Shown: positions 13,219-24,035 of the stretch, piece after piece
Layout: each line of letters begins with the position of its first letter
Position numbering within the stretch: position 1 is the stretch's first letter
Assembly (NCBI RefSeq): GCF_029227915.1
Contig: NC_079882.1
Coordinates: 10,106,001-10,170,000, forward strand
Length of the DNA stretch: 64,000 nt
Source: Hydractinia symbiolongicarpus
Lineage: Eukaryota > Cnidaria > Hydrozoa > Anthoathecata > Hydractiniidae
Reading direction: 5' to 3'
Translations under genes and position numbers: made by a program
Notes under the pieces: generated by a model
The model's input: only the letters and a program-made list of their open reading frames with translations
Databases searched by the model: none
Told to the model about the DNA's origin: nothing

Positions 13219-16200
13219 TTAATCTTCGTTGTTACTATCTCCATCCAAGCCATCGTTAGCACATTTATAAGAGGACTGTGCTGGATCCCTGACGATAGCA
13301 CTTCCACTAAACAAGAACTCGACTGCTTTTAATCCACTGAAGTCGATCTTCTTATTCAGTTCTTTGGGAACGGTTACTTGCCATGAAGTGAAAACAGTTG
13401 GTGATTGAAACATGCTAGCAAATTCTTTATGTGTGTCAGCTCTCAAAATAATTTTGTACCCTTTTTGCTCATACTTGAAACGTCTTTTCCACTTGACAGC
13501 TTCAAACTTGAAGCATTCACCTTTGTATCTATCTTCAAAACCGCCAACTGTTTCAATAAACATCTCTAAGGCACCAGATGGTATTGTGACACCATGGAGA
13601 ATTACCTTCACTTCCGTGATACGCACACGCTCATAACCTGCGAAGGTTTTAGAATCGACTGACACCAGATGAGCGTAGATCCCTTCCGTACTAAACTGGT
13701 ATCCAACTGCTGAGCATTTTTCTTGATACCGCCGAATTCTTGCGATCACTTTTGAATCAATGCTGGTATACTGTGATAATTTGTTTTTACTTTGGAGGCA
13801 AGCAAAAGTTGAGTTACGCCACTTGTTCACCGCAATTGTATGTTTTCTTTTTGTTTCTTCCTCGTCACCATCTTCTTCTGGTAAACCTGATACTTCTTTG
13901 ATACATTGACAGATTTCAGGATTCGGTGATTTCATTTTGACCGATATATCGGTGAATGTTTGTGGTGGTGGATGGAATGTTTTAATGTTTCGATTTGCAG
14001 TAAAAAGTGCTTTCAGTTGGGATACCATTAGCTTTTCTAAATTCGTTGCAGGATGCACTTTGAAATTTTCAGGACAATCATGGAGGTAGTAGTAATAGTA
14101 TGCATAACAATATTCTTGACTCAACAACATGCTTTCTTGTACTACAGTAAACTTGTTCCACTGCCATTCGAAAATTAGATCTCTGGTTTCTGCTTTTGCA
14201 CTGTAGCGCAGTTCTTGAATACCTTTCTGCTTTTCTAATTCACCGTCCATCCTGTCTCTTTCCAACATCATTTCGACGCAGTTTAAAATATGTAATTTGT
14301 AAGTATAATCCAAAGTAGCTTGCTTGGTCATTGCAACAACTTCGTCAATCTTTGCCTTTGTTAACTCTTCTCCAGTTGTCATCAATTCCAATAACGCTGC
14401 ACGATAACCAGTTGCTTCAGGAACATCGTCAGAAAGTGTGGTATCCAACATACCAGTCACATGTTCCTTAGCCAGTTTCCATTTAAATGCATCGATTAAA
14501 TTCAAAGAATTTCCATCAGTTATAACCTTTGATTCCAAATCTGCATTGAAATACTCGATGGGGTCGCCATGTTTAAAATAGATCTCAAGAGCTTTTTTAG
14601 CTTTTTTATACGCAATTATTTTTTCTGTGATATCTTTCGCAGATTCAATGACATTTATTCCATTGTCAACAAGGTGTTTCAACATGTTGAACTTTTTTCC
14701 TACTCTTTTTTTGACGTGTTCTTTCAAAGCTTTATTAGCCTGTTGACCTAAATCTTTAAAGGTATAGAGATCTTTCCCGAATCGAAATTTCAAAGTCCTA
14801 AATATTAATTTGTCTTTTTTGAAGAATGTGGTCTTGCGCAATGTCTTAATCCGATTTCCTTTCTTTAGTAACTCACGTATTGTTTCCATTGTGTTGACCA
14901 GCTTCCTGATGACACCAGACAGCTTTTTTATTTTCATACCAGCTTTTATAGCTGCAGCTGGATTATATCTACCAGTGAAGATCGACATAATTGTATTTGC
15001 AGCTGCAGCAGCAGCCTCCACCATGGCCAATCCTAGTTGTATTTTCACTCCTTTTCTGAACTTTTTTTCTTCTTTCTTGACCACTTCCTTTAGTTCTACA
15101 AATTTCTTTCTCAGGTTTTTTATGAGAATATCATTATCATTTATTGTTCTGTCCATGTCCTGGCTTTTTCTTCTTGCTACATCAGCTAACGTTTGCGATT
15201 TTATAATTGCAGCATTCAACAGCGATTTCTTTGTTTTTTGATTGGCTTTCAACAACTCGACCAGGTTTTCTTGCAGCATGATTTGAATTTGATCTTGTTT
15301 GTCAAGAATCTGTGCATTCTGGATAACTTCACCTAGGTTTTGCAATATTTTCACACTTTCAGTGAGAGAACGTAGAGACAATAGCGGTACTTTAAACACT
15401 TTTGAATCTTCGCAACTTTTCAAGGTTATGTATTGCTTCACAAAACCTAACGCAGAATTTGCTTTTGATATTTCTAACGGTGTATACCGAGTCTTATCAT
15501 ATGAAACATCTTCCTTAATTGCGGAAAACCATTTTAGCATTTGCCCATTGTACAGCGAGTTATCGCTCTTGGATCTTTCTTTAAAGTATTTACCCATCTT
15601 TTGTAACAAGCATGTGGCTAACGCTGTAGTGAAAATTGGATCTTTGTGTTCTGCGGGTTTGTTGCAAAGAGTTATTTTGCGGAAATCAACATCACGATAT
15701 AGATTAGTCGCCAACTGAACTGGTTTCCTCATAATAACGTAGTTAATAACAACGTTTTTGCGCGGAATGGAAAGTACTTTATCGTTTGTTATGGTGTAAA
15801 CATTGATGATGATTGTTTTATGTCTGCCTGTCATTTCTGCAGCTGAGAGTTCTTTTAAGAAAAACGATCGCTTTACTAAAACTTCTCCATTGTCATATTC
15901 CATGCTTCCGTAATTTTGAAACATTTTATCAGCAAACTCACACACAGTGTGGTCTAATTCTTCTTCTGATGGTCCTGCCAAAAAAGGTAGAGGCATCGAT
16001 TCAAAAGGAAAATTTATAATTTTTAAGTTTGGTGCTACATTTTTCCAGGTATATATTTTATTTAACATATTCAAAACCCGGTTATAGTATTTCCTGTTTT
16101 TAGTTTGTTCCAATTTCATATTCTGGGGGAATTCGAGTGTGAACACATTTTTTACATTCGAATTTTTGAAGTTTGCAGGAAATAATAAGCCATCACTGTT

Positions 16201-17079
16201 CAGCATAATGTTGGAAATAACAATGTTTACATTCTCAAATGTCACGTCGCTGAATATTAGATCATTTGAAATTTTACCATTGTCATGATATATGAAGTTT
16301 AAGTTCTTAATATATCGAGGAAAAGAAACATCGAAGTTCCCATTCGACATCTCTAGTGTCAGTTGTTCCATTTCATTTCTGAAGCACACTTTTTGCGGAT
16401 CTAAACATTTTACTTCTAAAAATGTGTTTTCGTTGGGTGCTACAAGTCGAAATTCTTTCAAACCAACACCGAGTTTTGGTAACACAACGGTTTTGATACC
16501 AGCGTTCAATGTTTCGTATGAAAACTTTTCAAGATTAGGGAACAGTAGCAACAGAGGATGTTTTTCAGTTCCAAAAAAATTTGTACCATGCTTCGATTTG
16601 AATATAATCCGTTTCACAATCTTGCTCAGATAATTTGTATCATATTCCTTGCCATCTATTTCTACACACATATCTCTCTTAGGACAAAGTGCAACATTCA
16701 TTTTCCTCTCATCGCCAATAATTAGAGAGACGAATAATTCAGACTTGGAGTTAAAACGTATCATCTGGCTTGCCATACTCCATTCCTCTATACTTTTTAA
16801 TTGTGCTGTTGTCAGTGCTTCGCATGTAATCTCCATTGACTTGTTAAAGATTCCTTTCCAATTTTTCCAGTTTTGAAGAAATGAACTAATAAATTTCACA
16901 TCATGGTCAAAACCAACGATTAATTTGCATCGACATTTGGTGATTTTATTACATGAGGGCTCAGGACCTTTATCGTATATCTTCTTTCTGCTTAACCATT
17001 CATTTGCGTCGCTCATATGAACGCTAAAGAAACATATACAACATAGAATGAAACAGAGAAAGTATATCTTTGCTGCCAT
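13219..17079 (-). CDS. Large intronless secreted protein of unknown family (1,286 aa)
   Basis: A single uninterrupted reading frame from ATG (17,077-17,079) to its stop near 13,219, remarkable in a locus where other genes have exons of 40-200 bp. Residues 1-25 form a clear signal peptide (MAAKIYFLCFILCCICFFSV...). About 40-320 has cysteine pairs and irregular leucine-rich, beta-strand-like segments (LLLLFPNLEKFSYE, FPRYIKNLNFIYH). About 575-680 is strongly helical and charged, coiled-coil-like; 682-702 is a hydrophobic Ala-rich helix (LAMVEAAAAAANTIM), followed by basic helices to about 900. The last 175 residues look beta-rich and end in an acidic tail. Signal peptide, coiled coil and an internal hydrophobic helix are compatible with a secreted membrane-interacting (alpha-helical pore-former-like) protein, but I recognise no family and assign no function. 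A decayed paralogue lies at 29.3-31.9 kb. Confidence 0.85.
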   Translation of the reverse strand: MAAKIYFLCFILCCICFFSVHMSDANEWLSRKKIYDKGPEPSCNKITKCRCKLIVGFDHDVKFISSFLQNWKNWKGIFNKSMEITCEALTTAQLKSIEEWSMASQMIRFNSKSELFVSLIIGDERKMNVALCPKRDMCVEIDGKEYDTNYLSKIVKRIIFKSKHGTNFFGTEKHPLLLLFPNLEKFSYETLNAGIKTVVLPKLGVGLKEFRLVAPNENTFLEVKCLDPQKVCFRNEMEQLTLEMSNGNFDVSFPRYIKNLNFIYHDNGKISNDLIFSDVTFENVNIVISNIMLNSDGLLFPANFKNSNVKNVFTLEFPQNMKLEQTKNRKYYNRVLNMLNKIYTWKNVAPNLKIINFPFESMPLPFLAGPSEEELDHTVCEFADKMFQNYGSMEYDNGEVLVKRSFFLKELSAAEMTGRHKTIIINVYTITNDKVLSIPRKNVVINYVIMRKPVQLATNLYRDVDFRKITLCNKPAEHKDPIFTTALATCLLQKMGKYFKERSKSDNSLYNGQMLKWFSAIKEDVSYDKTRYTPLEISKANSALGFVKQYITLKSCEDSKVFKVPLLSLRSLTESVKILQNLGEVIQNAQILDKQDQIQIMLQENLVELLKANQKTKKSLLNAAIIKSQTLADVARRKSQDMDRTINDNDILIKNLRKKFVELKEVVKKEEKKFRKGVKIQLGLAMVEAAAAAANTIMSIFTGRYNPAAAIKAGMKIKKLSGVIRKLVNTMETIRELLKKGNRIKTLRKTTFFKKDKLIFRTLKFRFGKDLYTFKDLGQQANKALKEHVKKRVGKKFNMLKHLVDNGINVIESAKDITEKIIAYKKAKKALEIYFKHGDPIEYFNADLESKVITDGNSLNLIDAFKWKLAKEHVTGMLDTTLSDDVPEATGYRAALLELMTTGEELTKAKIDEVVAMTKQATLDYTYKLHILNCVEMMLERDRMDGELEKQKGIQELRYSAKAETRDLIFEWQWNKFTVVQESMLLSQEYCYAYYYYYLHDCPENFKVHPATNLEKLMVSQLKALFTANRNIKTFHPPPQTFTDISVKMKSPNPEICQCIKEVSGLPEEDGDEEETKRKHTIAVNKWRNSTFACLQSKNKLSQYTSIDSKVIARIRRYQEKCSAVGYQFSTEGIYAHLVSVDSKTFAGYERVRITEVKVILHGVTIPSGALEMFIETVGGFEDRYKGECFKFEAVKWKRRFKYEQKGYKIILRADTHKEFASMFQSPTVFTSWQVTVPKELNKKIDFSGLKAVEFLFSGSAIVRDPAQSSYKCANDGLDGDSNNED

Positions 17080-17260
17080 GTCTCATATGTTTGAAATGGT
17101 TTTACTCACGACGATAACTAACTGATAATAAGCTATAACTCTAGAGTTAACTAATGATAGCGTTACGTCTGATCGGTTCATTGACCAAAAATGAGATCCT
17201 CCCTCGCCTTCAGAATAAAAATACCAAATGTCAAAGCATTCATGAAAGATATCCTGTCAA
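17080..17260 (-). promoter_or_regulatory. Conserved upstream block of the secreted-protein gene
   Basis: The 180 bp upstream of the start codon share clear similarity with the sequence upstream of the pseudogene copy (31,920-32,100): ACGATAACTAACTGATAAT, the TCATTGAC/TCATCGGCTC region, CCTCGCCTTCAGAA and AAAATACC are in the same order. Because flanking DNA elsewhere in the island is unrelated, this probably contains the promoter and 5' UTR that were duplicated with the gene. No exact TSS can be given. Confidence 0.5.
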
Positions 17261-18817
17261 AAAATTCAAGAAAAAGAAATGACCTGCTGCAAATCACTCT
17301 AATTAAACATCCTGTCAAAAATGTCTTAAAAGGAGATGACTTGTTTTGTAAAAAATAAACCAAAAAAAGCTTTGAAGAAAATTTGAAAGAGCGGAACTTT
17401 CAGGTGTCAGGGGCATGCAGGTGCGTGTAAATATTTTCATATTTTCTTGTTTGCGAAAGTATCTGGTACATGTTTACCTCATTAATTATTCATGTTGTTG
17501 GCAATATTTTGGTTTTGTATAAATAATTAATGAAGCAAAACTACTACAGCTTACTTTTGCGTAGTTTCGTTGGTCTTTGGGCATTAGAGCATGGCATGGA
17601 AAAAATAACACATGAATATCGATGTACCGTACAGCGTAAAACTTACGTACAATCTTGACCATAAATTTGTTACTACTGTAGTTTTTTTCCAGATTTGTAC
17701 AAAATTTACCTACATTTTAAGGCTATTCGGGTACACATGGGTCAACAAAATGGCGTGTTACAGTTGAACTCAACTTGAAAGAATGACTTTATTTGGATAT
17801 CTGAACAGTCTACAATACAAAGTGGGAATGAGGATGAATTTAATATATGGGTGGCTCTGCCACCTTATTGATGAGCAAGCACACGTATGACAATATTGTG
17901 AAATATTTTGTTGATGTCAATGCAGGAAATAATTTGTCATGCTACGAATACAACATGATAGAGAGAATAAAAAGACATGGCTATTGTTTAATGCACTACC
18001 CAATGCTGGATTTGGTTAACATTTTGTGCGAACCAATTAGAAAAAAAAACAGGTTTGATATTTTTTAAAATTTTATCTAGCTAGCTAGGTAGCTAATAGG
18101 TTTTCTCTTTCAATATACGAACCTACTAGTCATCATATAGATTGATTTTATTGATATGCGATCTAAGCCAGATAGTTCATACAAATGGATAGAAAAGAGT
18201 ATAGACTACTACCAGTCAGGGACAACTTTTAAATATGCTGTTACAGTATAAATAAACTAACCTTTTAATTAGGCATCTATTAGATCCTACTTAAGCAGAA
18301 ATCGCTTATTCAATCGCGTATACGCGAGTGTTTTTGGTTCGCGTTCGTAAGAGATTTTTTAGTACGTCAGAACGTCAGGCGTTATACGATGTCGGCACGG
18401 CACATTGACGATTAGTTTCCCACACGCTTTTTAAACCAATCACAAAGGCTGATATTGTAAACAAAAAGGCAGCTACGATAACGGCGGCCATTTTGGAAGT
18501 TGCTCAGCTTGAGCATCTGGAAAAGGCCACTATTTTCGCTAATAATTTTGTAATTTAGGAATAATTATTTTTTATTTGTTTCTACATGTTAAGATAACTA
18601 TTTATTCACAATATTCAGCTAGCCATAAGTCTTAATCAACTAATTTCAAAACGATTTTGGCTACCTAAACGTTATTATCATGAAGAGTTAGCAGCATGTT
18701 TTTTTTTTCACTTTTTATGACTTTTATTCTTCAAAGCATAGTTTCTTTTATTTTAGTCTAGTATGTATAGCTTAACCTACATAGCCCAAGGTGTTAATTT
18801 TGCCTACATTGTACAGG
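17261..18817. other. Non-coding or unrecognised DNA upstream of the piggyBac relic
   Basis: No recognisable gene. A 73-codon frame at 17,847-18,068 has no features I recognise. A perfect 14-bp palindrome (TCGCGTATACGCGA) lies at 18,314-18,327, and the following 200 bp are locally richer in CpG (GGCGGCCATTTTGGAAG near 18,481), which may be the promoter-side flank of the transposon relic that follows. Confidence 0.4.
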
Positions 18818-18986
18818 ATGGACTACTCTGCTTGGAACATCGATGGAGCGTTGCTTAATTTTGAAAACCTTGAAGTTTGTTAGTTTTTTTTCTGATAACG
18901 AAGATATAGATAGCGATTATGAAGACAGTAACTTTGTTTTAGGAAGAAAACTTGATATTGTACCCCCCGACGCTTATGAAGATTGA
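18818..18986 (+). pseudogene. N-terminal acidic fragment of a piggyBac-type transposase
   Basis: Two short frames (ATG at 18,818, then an acidic stretch with SDNEDIDSDYEDSN) resemble the disordered, Asp/Glu-rich N-terminus typical of piggyBac-family transposases. A stop and a frame change separate them. The body of a degraded piggyBac transposase continues in the same orientation at about 22.3-23.8 kb, on the far side of the fold-back element at 19,045-21,968. Low-complexity acidic sequence is weak evidence taken alone. Confidence 0.4.
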
Positions 18987-19319
18987 GAAATCAATTGTTA
19001 ATCAAAGCAAATGTTTCCTTAATCACGATAAATTCAAATGTTAACAAGAAGCCCTGGGGGCTCTAAGAATTTCCGCTCGCTACCAAAATATTTGATGACA
19101 ACCCGCTAATTCGTTGTGTTATCGTGCGAAACATTCGAAGAGGTTTGGTGCTTGAAGCTCTGAAGATAAAACACACAAGTGACATTACATCTTACAACAA
19201 ACGCAAACAAAACGAAACGTGTCATAATAAACTCACACTTTAAAAAAAATTGCGAACAAAAATTATAGCCTATCATACATGGTTGAAAGTCTTTCGATTG
19301 AAACGTTTATGGTCTTAAA

Positions 19320-19850
19320 CGGCATTTAGTTGACAAAAAACAAAATTTTGATGCCACCATCATGTTCAGCATACTTTTTTTATTAACTGTGCCAAATTTT
19401 GTCGAAAATAAAGTAGTTTAAATTTTTGGACCAATTTTGGCCTAAAATGACATTTCAGGTGGCAAAAAATCAAAATTGTGATGTCACCATCATGTTCAGC
19501 ATATTTTTTTTTGTGATCTGTGCGAAATTTTGTCGAAAATAAAGTAGTTTTAATTTTTGGACCAATTTTGGCCTAAAATGACGTTTAAAGTGGCCAAAAA
19601 TAGAAATTTTGATGTCACCATCATGTTCAGCATATTTTTTTTGTGATCTGTGCGAAATTTTGTCGAAAATAAAGTAGTTTTAATTTTTGGACCAATTTTG
19701 GCCTAAAATGACATTTAAAGTGGCCAAAAATAAAAATTTTGATGTCACCATCATGTTCAGCATACTTTTTTGTTAACTGTGCCAAATTTTGTGAAAAATA
19801 AAGTAGTTTTAATTTTTGAACCAATTTTGGCCTAAAATGACATTTAGGTA
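19320..19850 (-). repeat. Left-arm tandem array, about four 130-bp units
   Basis: Units contain GATGTCACCATCATGTTCAGCAT, AATTTTGTCGAAAATAAAGTAG and CCAATTTTGGCCTAAAATGAC-type cores, spaced roughly 125-134 bp (marker positions near 19,358, 19,482, 19,616 and 19,746). It is the inverted counterpart of the longer array in the right arm. Confidence 0.85.
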
Positions 19851-20516
19851 ACAAAAAATCTGAGGAACGTGAAATCCCAGGGTCGATTTTTTCTCAAAAA
19901 ATGCTCCAAAAGAAAAAACGACGGTTTTAAAGAATTTCCTACGCCTTCGGGCGCGGAAATTCAACGATGTTTGAGAATCTTCAGATGACATAAATTTATT
20001 CGATGGTGAAGAAAACAGGGCAATGTGTAAGCAGCACCAGTAGAGATACACTGAGCCACAGCCAAAGTTTTGTATTACTTATAAAAAAATTATGTGTGCC
20101 AATGCCTGATTGGGCACCCTAGGCACCTTAAAGAAAAACAACTAAAGTCGACCTCTCTTTTGTTGATCGTATGTGTAAGTAGTTAATGTTTCCTCTAATA
20201 ATCGACCTTTTTGGTCCAAGATTTTGATGTGGATACAAACAACAGAATTTTCAAGATGTTTAATCTCATTATTAGATTTTTTAAGATACATTTTATTTGT
20301 TTAGATTTGTTTTTTTTTCAGATTTTATTTGTAACGCCATAGTATGTGTTTTCAGGGTTTACAAAAAAATTTGATACGTAGTCGCCCTGATACTGATTTA
20401 TTGAATTTCCGCGCCCGAAGGCGTAGGAAATTCTTTAAAACCGTCGTTTTTTCTTTTGGAGCATTTTTTGAGAAAAAATCGACCCTGGGATTTCACGTTC
20501 CTCAGATTTTTTGTTA

Positions 20517-21690
20517 CCTAAATGTCATTTTAGGCCAAAATTGGTTCAAAAATTAAAACTACTTTATTTTCCACAATATTTGGCACAGTTAACAAAAAAG
20601 TATACTGAACATGATGGTGACATCAAAATTTCGATTTTTGGCCACCTTAAATGTCATTTTAGGCCAAAATCGGTCCAAAAATTAAAACTGCTTTATTTTC
20701 CACAATATTTGGCACAGTTAACAAAAAAATATGCTGAACATGATGGTGACATCAAAATTTCTATTTTTGGCCACTTTAAATGTCATTTTAGACCAAACTT
20801 GGTCCAAAAATTAAAACTACTTCATTTTCCACAAAATTTGGCACAGTTAACAAAAAAAGTATGCTGAACATGATGGTGACATCAAAATTTCGATTTTTGG
20901 CCACCTTAAATGTCATTTTAGGCCAAAACTGGTCCAAAAATTGAAACTGCTTTATTTTCCACAATATTTGGCACAGTAAACAAAATAAATATGCTGAACA
21001 TGATGGTGACATCAAAATTTCTATTTTTGGCCACTTTAAATGTCATTTTAGACCAAACTTGGTCCAAAAATTAAAACTACTTTATTTTCCACAAAATTTG
21101 GCACAGTTAACAAAAAAAGTATGCTGAACATGATGGTGACATTAAAATTTCGATTTTTGGCCACCTTAAATGTCATTTTAGGCCAAAATTGGTCCAAAAA
21201 TTAAAACTACTTTATTTTCCACAATATTTGGCACAGTTAACAAAAAAAGTATGCTGAACATGATGGTGACATCAAAATTTCTATTTTTGGCCACTTTAAA
21301 TGTCATTTTAGGCCAAAATTGGTCCAAAAATTAAAACTACTTTATTTTCCATAAAATTTGGCACAGTTAAGAAAAAAAGTATGTTGAACATGATGGTGAC
21401 ATCAAAATTTCTATTTTTGGCCACTTTAAATGTCATTTTAGGCCAAAATTGGTCCAAAAATTAAAACTACTTTATTTTCGACAAAATTTCGCACAGAACA
21501 CAAAAAAAATATGCTGATCATTATGGTGACATCAAAATTTTGATTTTTTGCCACCTGAAATGTCATTTTAGGCCAAAATTGGTCCAAAAATTTAAACTAC
21601 TTTATTTTCGACAAAATTTGGCACAGTTAATAAAAAAAGTATGCTGAACATAATGGTGGCATCAAAATTTTGTTTTTTTGTCAACTAAAT
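20517..21690 (+). repeat. Right-arm tandem array, about nine 130-bp units
   Basis: Nine occurrences of the CATGATGGTGACATCAAAATTT-type marker near 20,610, 20,738, 20,870, 20,998, 21,128, 21,258, 21,388, 21,516 and 21,650 give a 128-134 bp period. The units alternate between two subtypes (TTTCGATTTTTGGCCACC and TTTCTATTTTTGGCCACT) in the first six copies, suggesting amplification as dimers. Confidence 0.85.
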
Positions 21691-21972
21691 GCCGTTTAAG
21701 ACCATAAACGTTTCAAGCGCAAGACTTTCAACCATGATAATAGGCTGTATTTTTTGTTCGCAATTTCTTTTAAAGTGTGAGTTTAATATGACACGTTTTG
21801 TTTTGTTTGCGTTTGTTGTAAGATGTAATGTCACTTGTGTGTTTTATCTTCAGAGCTTCAAGCACCAAACCTCTTCGAATGTTTGGCACGATAACACAAC
21901 GAATTAGCAGGTTGTCATCAAATATTTTGGTAGCGAGCGGAAATTCTTAGAGCCCCCAGGGCTTCTTGTTAA

Positions 21973-22329
21973 TATTAAAAAATGCTCAAATTTTTTATAA
22001 CCTGTTCCATAATAAATGACGTCGTTTGTATGTAACAGATTTAAGTTTCAAAAAATTTATATTCTTACATTCTGTTTTTTTTTTCATTTTCCTTTCCTGC
22101 GAAATTTAATTAATGACGTAATATAAACGCTACTTAAACGTTACATGCGGAACGTTATTTGAACGTGCTGAAAAAAGTTGTTATAGAATGTGCAAACTGT
22201 ACGTTATTTGAACGTGCTGAAAAAAGTGATTATTGAGTGGCAAACGGTACGTTATTTGACCGTTAATTGAACGAATAAGATAAAGTTTTTGGACGTTAAT
22301 AAAATGTTCTCGTGCACACGGGGAGGAGC
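21973..22329. other. Interior of the piggyBac relic, non-coding
   Basis: AT-rich DNA between the fold-back element and the transposase body. It contains short direct repeats of an ACGTTATTTGAACGTGCTGA-type unit around 22,153-22,260. No open frame of note. Confidence 0.4.
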
Positions 22330-23793
22330 CCAATAAAACCTCCACCCCAGTTTCAAAGAAGCGGCGTCTAGCAAAACGAATCCAGAACCTCCTGCAAACT
22401 GGCGAAATGTTGACAGTACAAAAAAAAATGAAACTCAATCAATGGAATTACCTAAGTTCACAATTTGATGAAAATCGTCATTGAAATCAGATATTTGAAC
22501 CTTTTTTTGCCAGTTATGAAATGCAACGAATTTGCTTCGAATCAACAAATTAAGGAAATTATTTGTAATGACTGTCGACAAATTCAAATACTTTCTGGCA
22601 ATACATTTTTAAGTGGGTATACGAGCTACCAAGACAAGAAATGTATTGAAAAAGACAAGAAGATGTCACACTCCGCTGTATCTTTGCTTAGCAAAAACGA
22701 ATTTAAAGACAACAGTATCTTCATCCTCGATCCTTTAGAAAAGTTAGGTAAAGTGTGGCCTTTATTCAATGTGAGAAATGCAACGTGTCTCCTCAACTAT
22801 CAGCCACCACAACATGTGAACATTGTTGAATCAATGTTACCTTACTTTGAACAACATGGAGCAAAGGAAAACATACATGATAAATTAATAAAATGTGGGT
22901 ATAAGTTGTGGTCAATGGCGACTCCCCTTATTGCATTTAGTTTAGACCTTATGCTGGAACAGATACAATTCTTCAGACATTGGCCTTGGGAGCATTTGTA
23001 GATGCCCATCTCGCCTGTAGTTGATGAATCAAACTATAATGGATAACTTATTACTACGCCAAAGCTATTAAGGTATTTTAAGTTGAAAAGTATTGCAGCG
23101 ACAAGGACAGTCCGTGTTAACCGGATTGAGAATGCACCTTTGAAAGATATGAAATCGATGCAGAAAAACAAAAGCGGTTTCTAAGATGTTGTAACAGGTA
23201 TCTCCTCTAACATAACGGCTATTAGATGAAAGGATAACAAAATTGTGCAGTATGTTAAAAAATTTTGTTACTCAGGAAAACAGAAAGTCCATATCGAGCA
23301 GCCGAATATTATCCATGAATACAACAAATCAATGGGGGTGTAAGTCGTATTGATCAAAACATAGCTGAATACATGGTCAACTTAATATCAAAGAAATGGT
23401 AATAGCCACTTTTTTCGCTTCATAATTGATGTTTCAGTGAACAATGCAATCCAATTATATCGAGCAAAGAGAAAGAAAGAAGTGAAAAAAGCTAGATGCC
23501 CTTGGATTTTAAAGAGGGTTAATGCCTATTCTAGGCTTTACCGAAAAGATAAATCTTTTGAAACACTGTTCCGTGGTAGCAGGAAACTTCAATATCCAGC
23601 TAACAATCTCTTGGGATGGCATAAAGCATTGGTTGGTTAATGGATCACAGGGAAAATGCGACATGGAAGGTTGCAAGGCTACCTTAAAATTTTTTGGTGA
23701 AAAATGCAACGTAGGCTTACACCCTGATTGGCCCAAATATATCATGTTTGCTAACACCAACAAAATCCTAAGTTTTATTCTAAAATTGTAGCT
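22330..23793 (+). pseudogene. Degraded piggyBac transposase (PGBD3-like)
   Basis: Several frames in one orientation carry piggyBac hallmarks in the right order: a PKFT / IFEPFF / FESTN-type N-terminal block (22,430-22,545), the segment around the first catalytic Asp (ESMLPYFEQHG, near 22,840), KCGYKLWSMATPL, then HEYNKSMGG...DQNIAEY (23,310-23,370), a basic stretch, and a C-terminal Cys-rich finger (CDMEGCKAT...KCNVGLHPDW, 23,660-23,735). Frameshifts and stops interrupt it, and the Asp preceding ESM and the Asp expected after MGGV are both replaced, so the enzyme would be inactive. A dead transposon copy, not a domesticated gene. Confidence 0.75.
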
Positions 23794-24002
23794 AGTATAG
23801 GGAGTCAATATACACACACTTTTCCAATTTTCACGCTCAAACTCTCATAAAAAATAACATACACAAAAACGCTTGTGACGTCACAGATGTTCATCACCCA
23901 TCATCGTGACAAAATCCGATGACAATCAGCAAAAGGCACTGACAATCAACGCATGCGCAACGTGACCAACATGCTCAGCAGTCTTCGGACTTTGTTGAAA
24001 TC

Positions 24003-24012
24003 TGTATAAAAT
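24003..24012 (+). promoter_or_regulatory. Candidate TATA box of the first virus-like frame
   Basis: GTATAAAATA, 33 bp before an ATG at 24,036 that opens a short frame. The region upstream (23,870-23,970) contains TGACGTCA, a CRE-like palindrome, and GCATGCGCA. This suggests a compact promoter, but there is no transcript evidence. Confidence 0.35.
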
Positions 24013-24035
24013 AAATAAGTTGGTTCAAGAATGCA

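Larger units (their letters stand above)
19045..21968. mobile_element. TTAA-flanked fold-back element with long inverted repeats
   Basis: Arms 19,045-19,964 and 20,401-21,968 are inverted copies; the outer roughly 70 bp (CAAGAAGCCCTGGGGGCTCT...) and the inner borders (AATTTCCGCGCCCGAAGGCG) match almost perfectly. Both ends abut TTAA (19,041-19,044 and 21,969-21,972), the target duplication typical of the piggyBac superfamily. The 436-bp centre (19,965-20,400) shows no gene. Arms hold about 130-bp tandem units. No transposase frame is present, so the element is non-autonomous. The terminal bases are not the usual CCC of piggyBac, so family membership is inferred only from TTAA. Confidence 0.8.

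Noticed and set aside
14810-15241. Plus-strand frames opposite the secreted gene (14,810-15,241, 15,299-15,718 and others)
   Set aside because: Antisense shadows of the long minus-strand gene, without independent features.
13219-17079. Naming the secreted protein as a pore-forming toxin
   Set aside because: Coiled coil plus one hydrophobic helix is suggestive only; no family motif was recognised, so no function was assigned.
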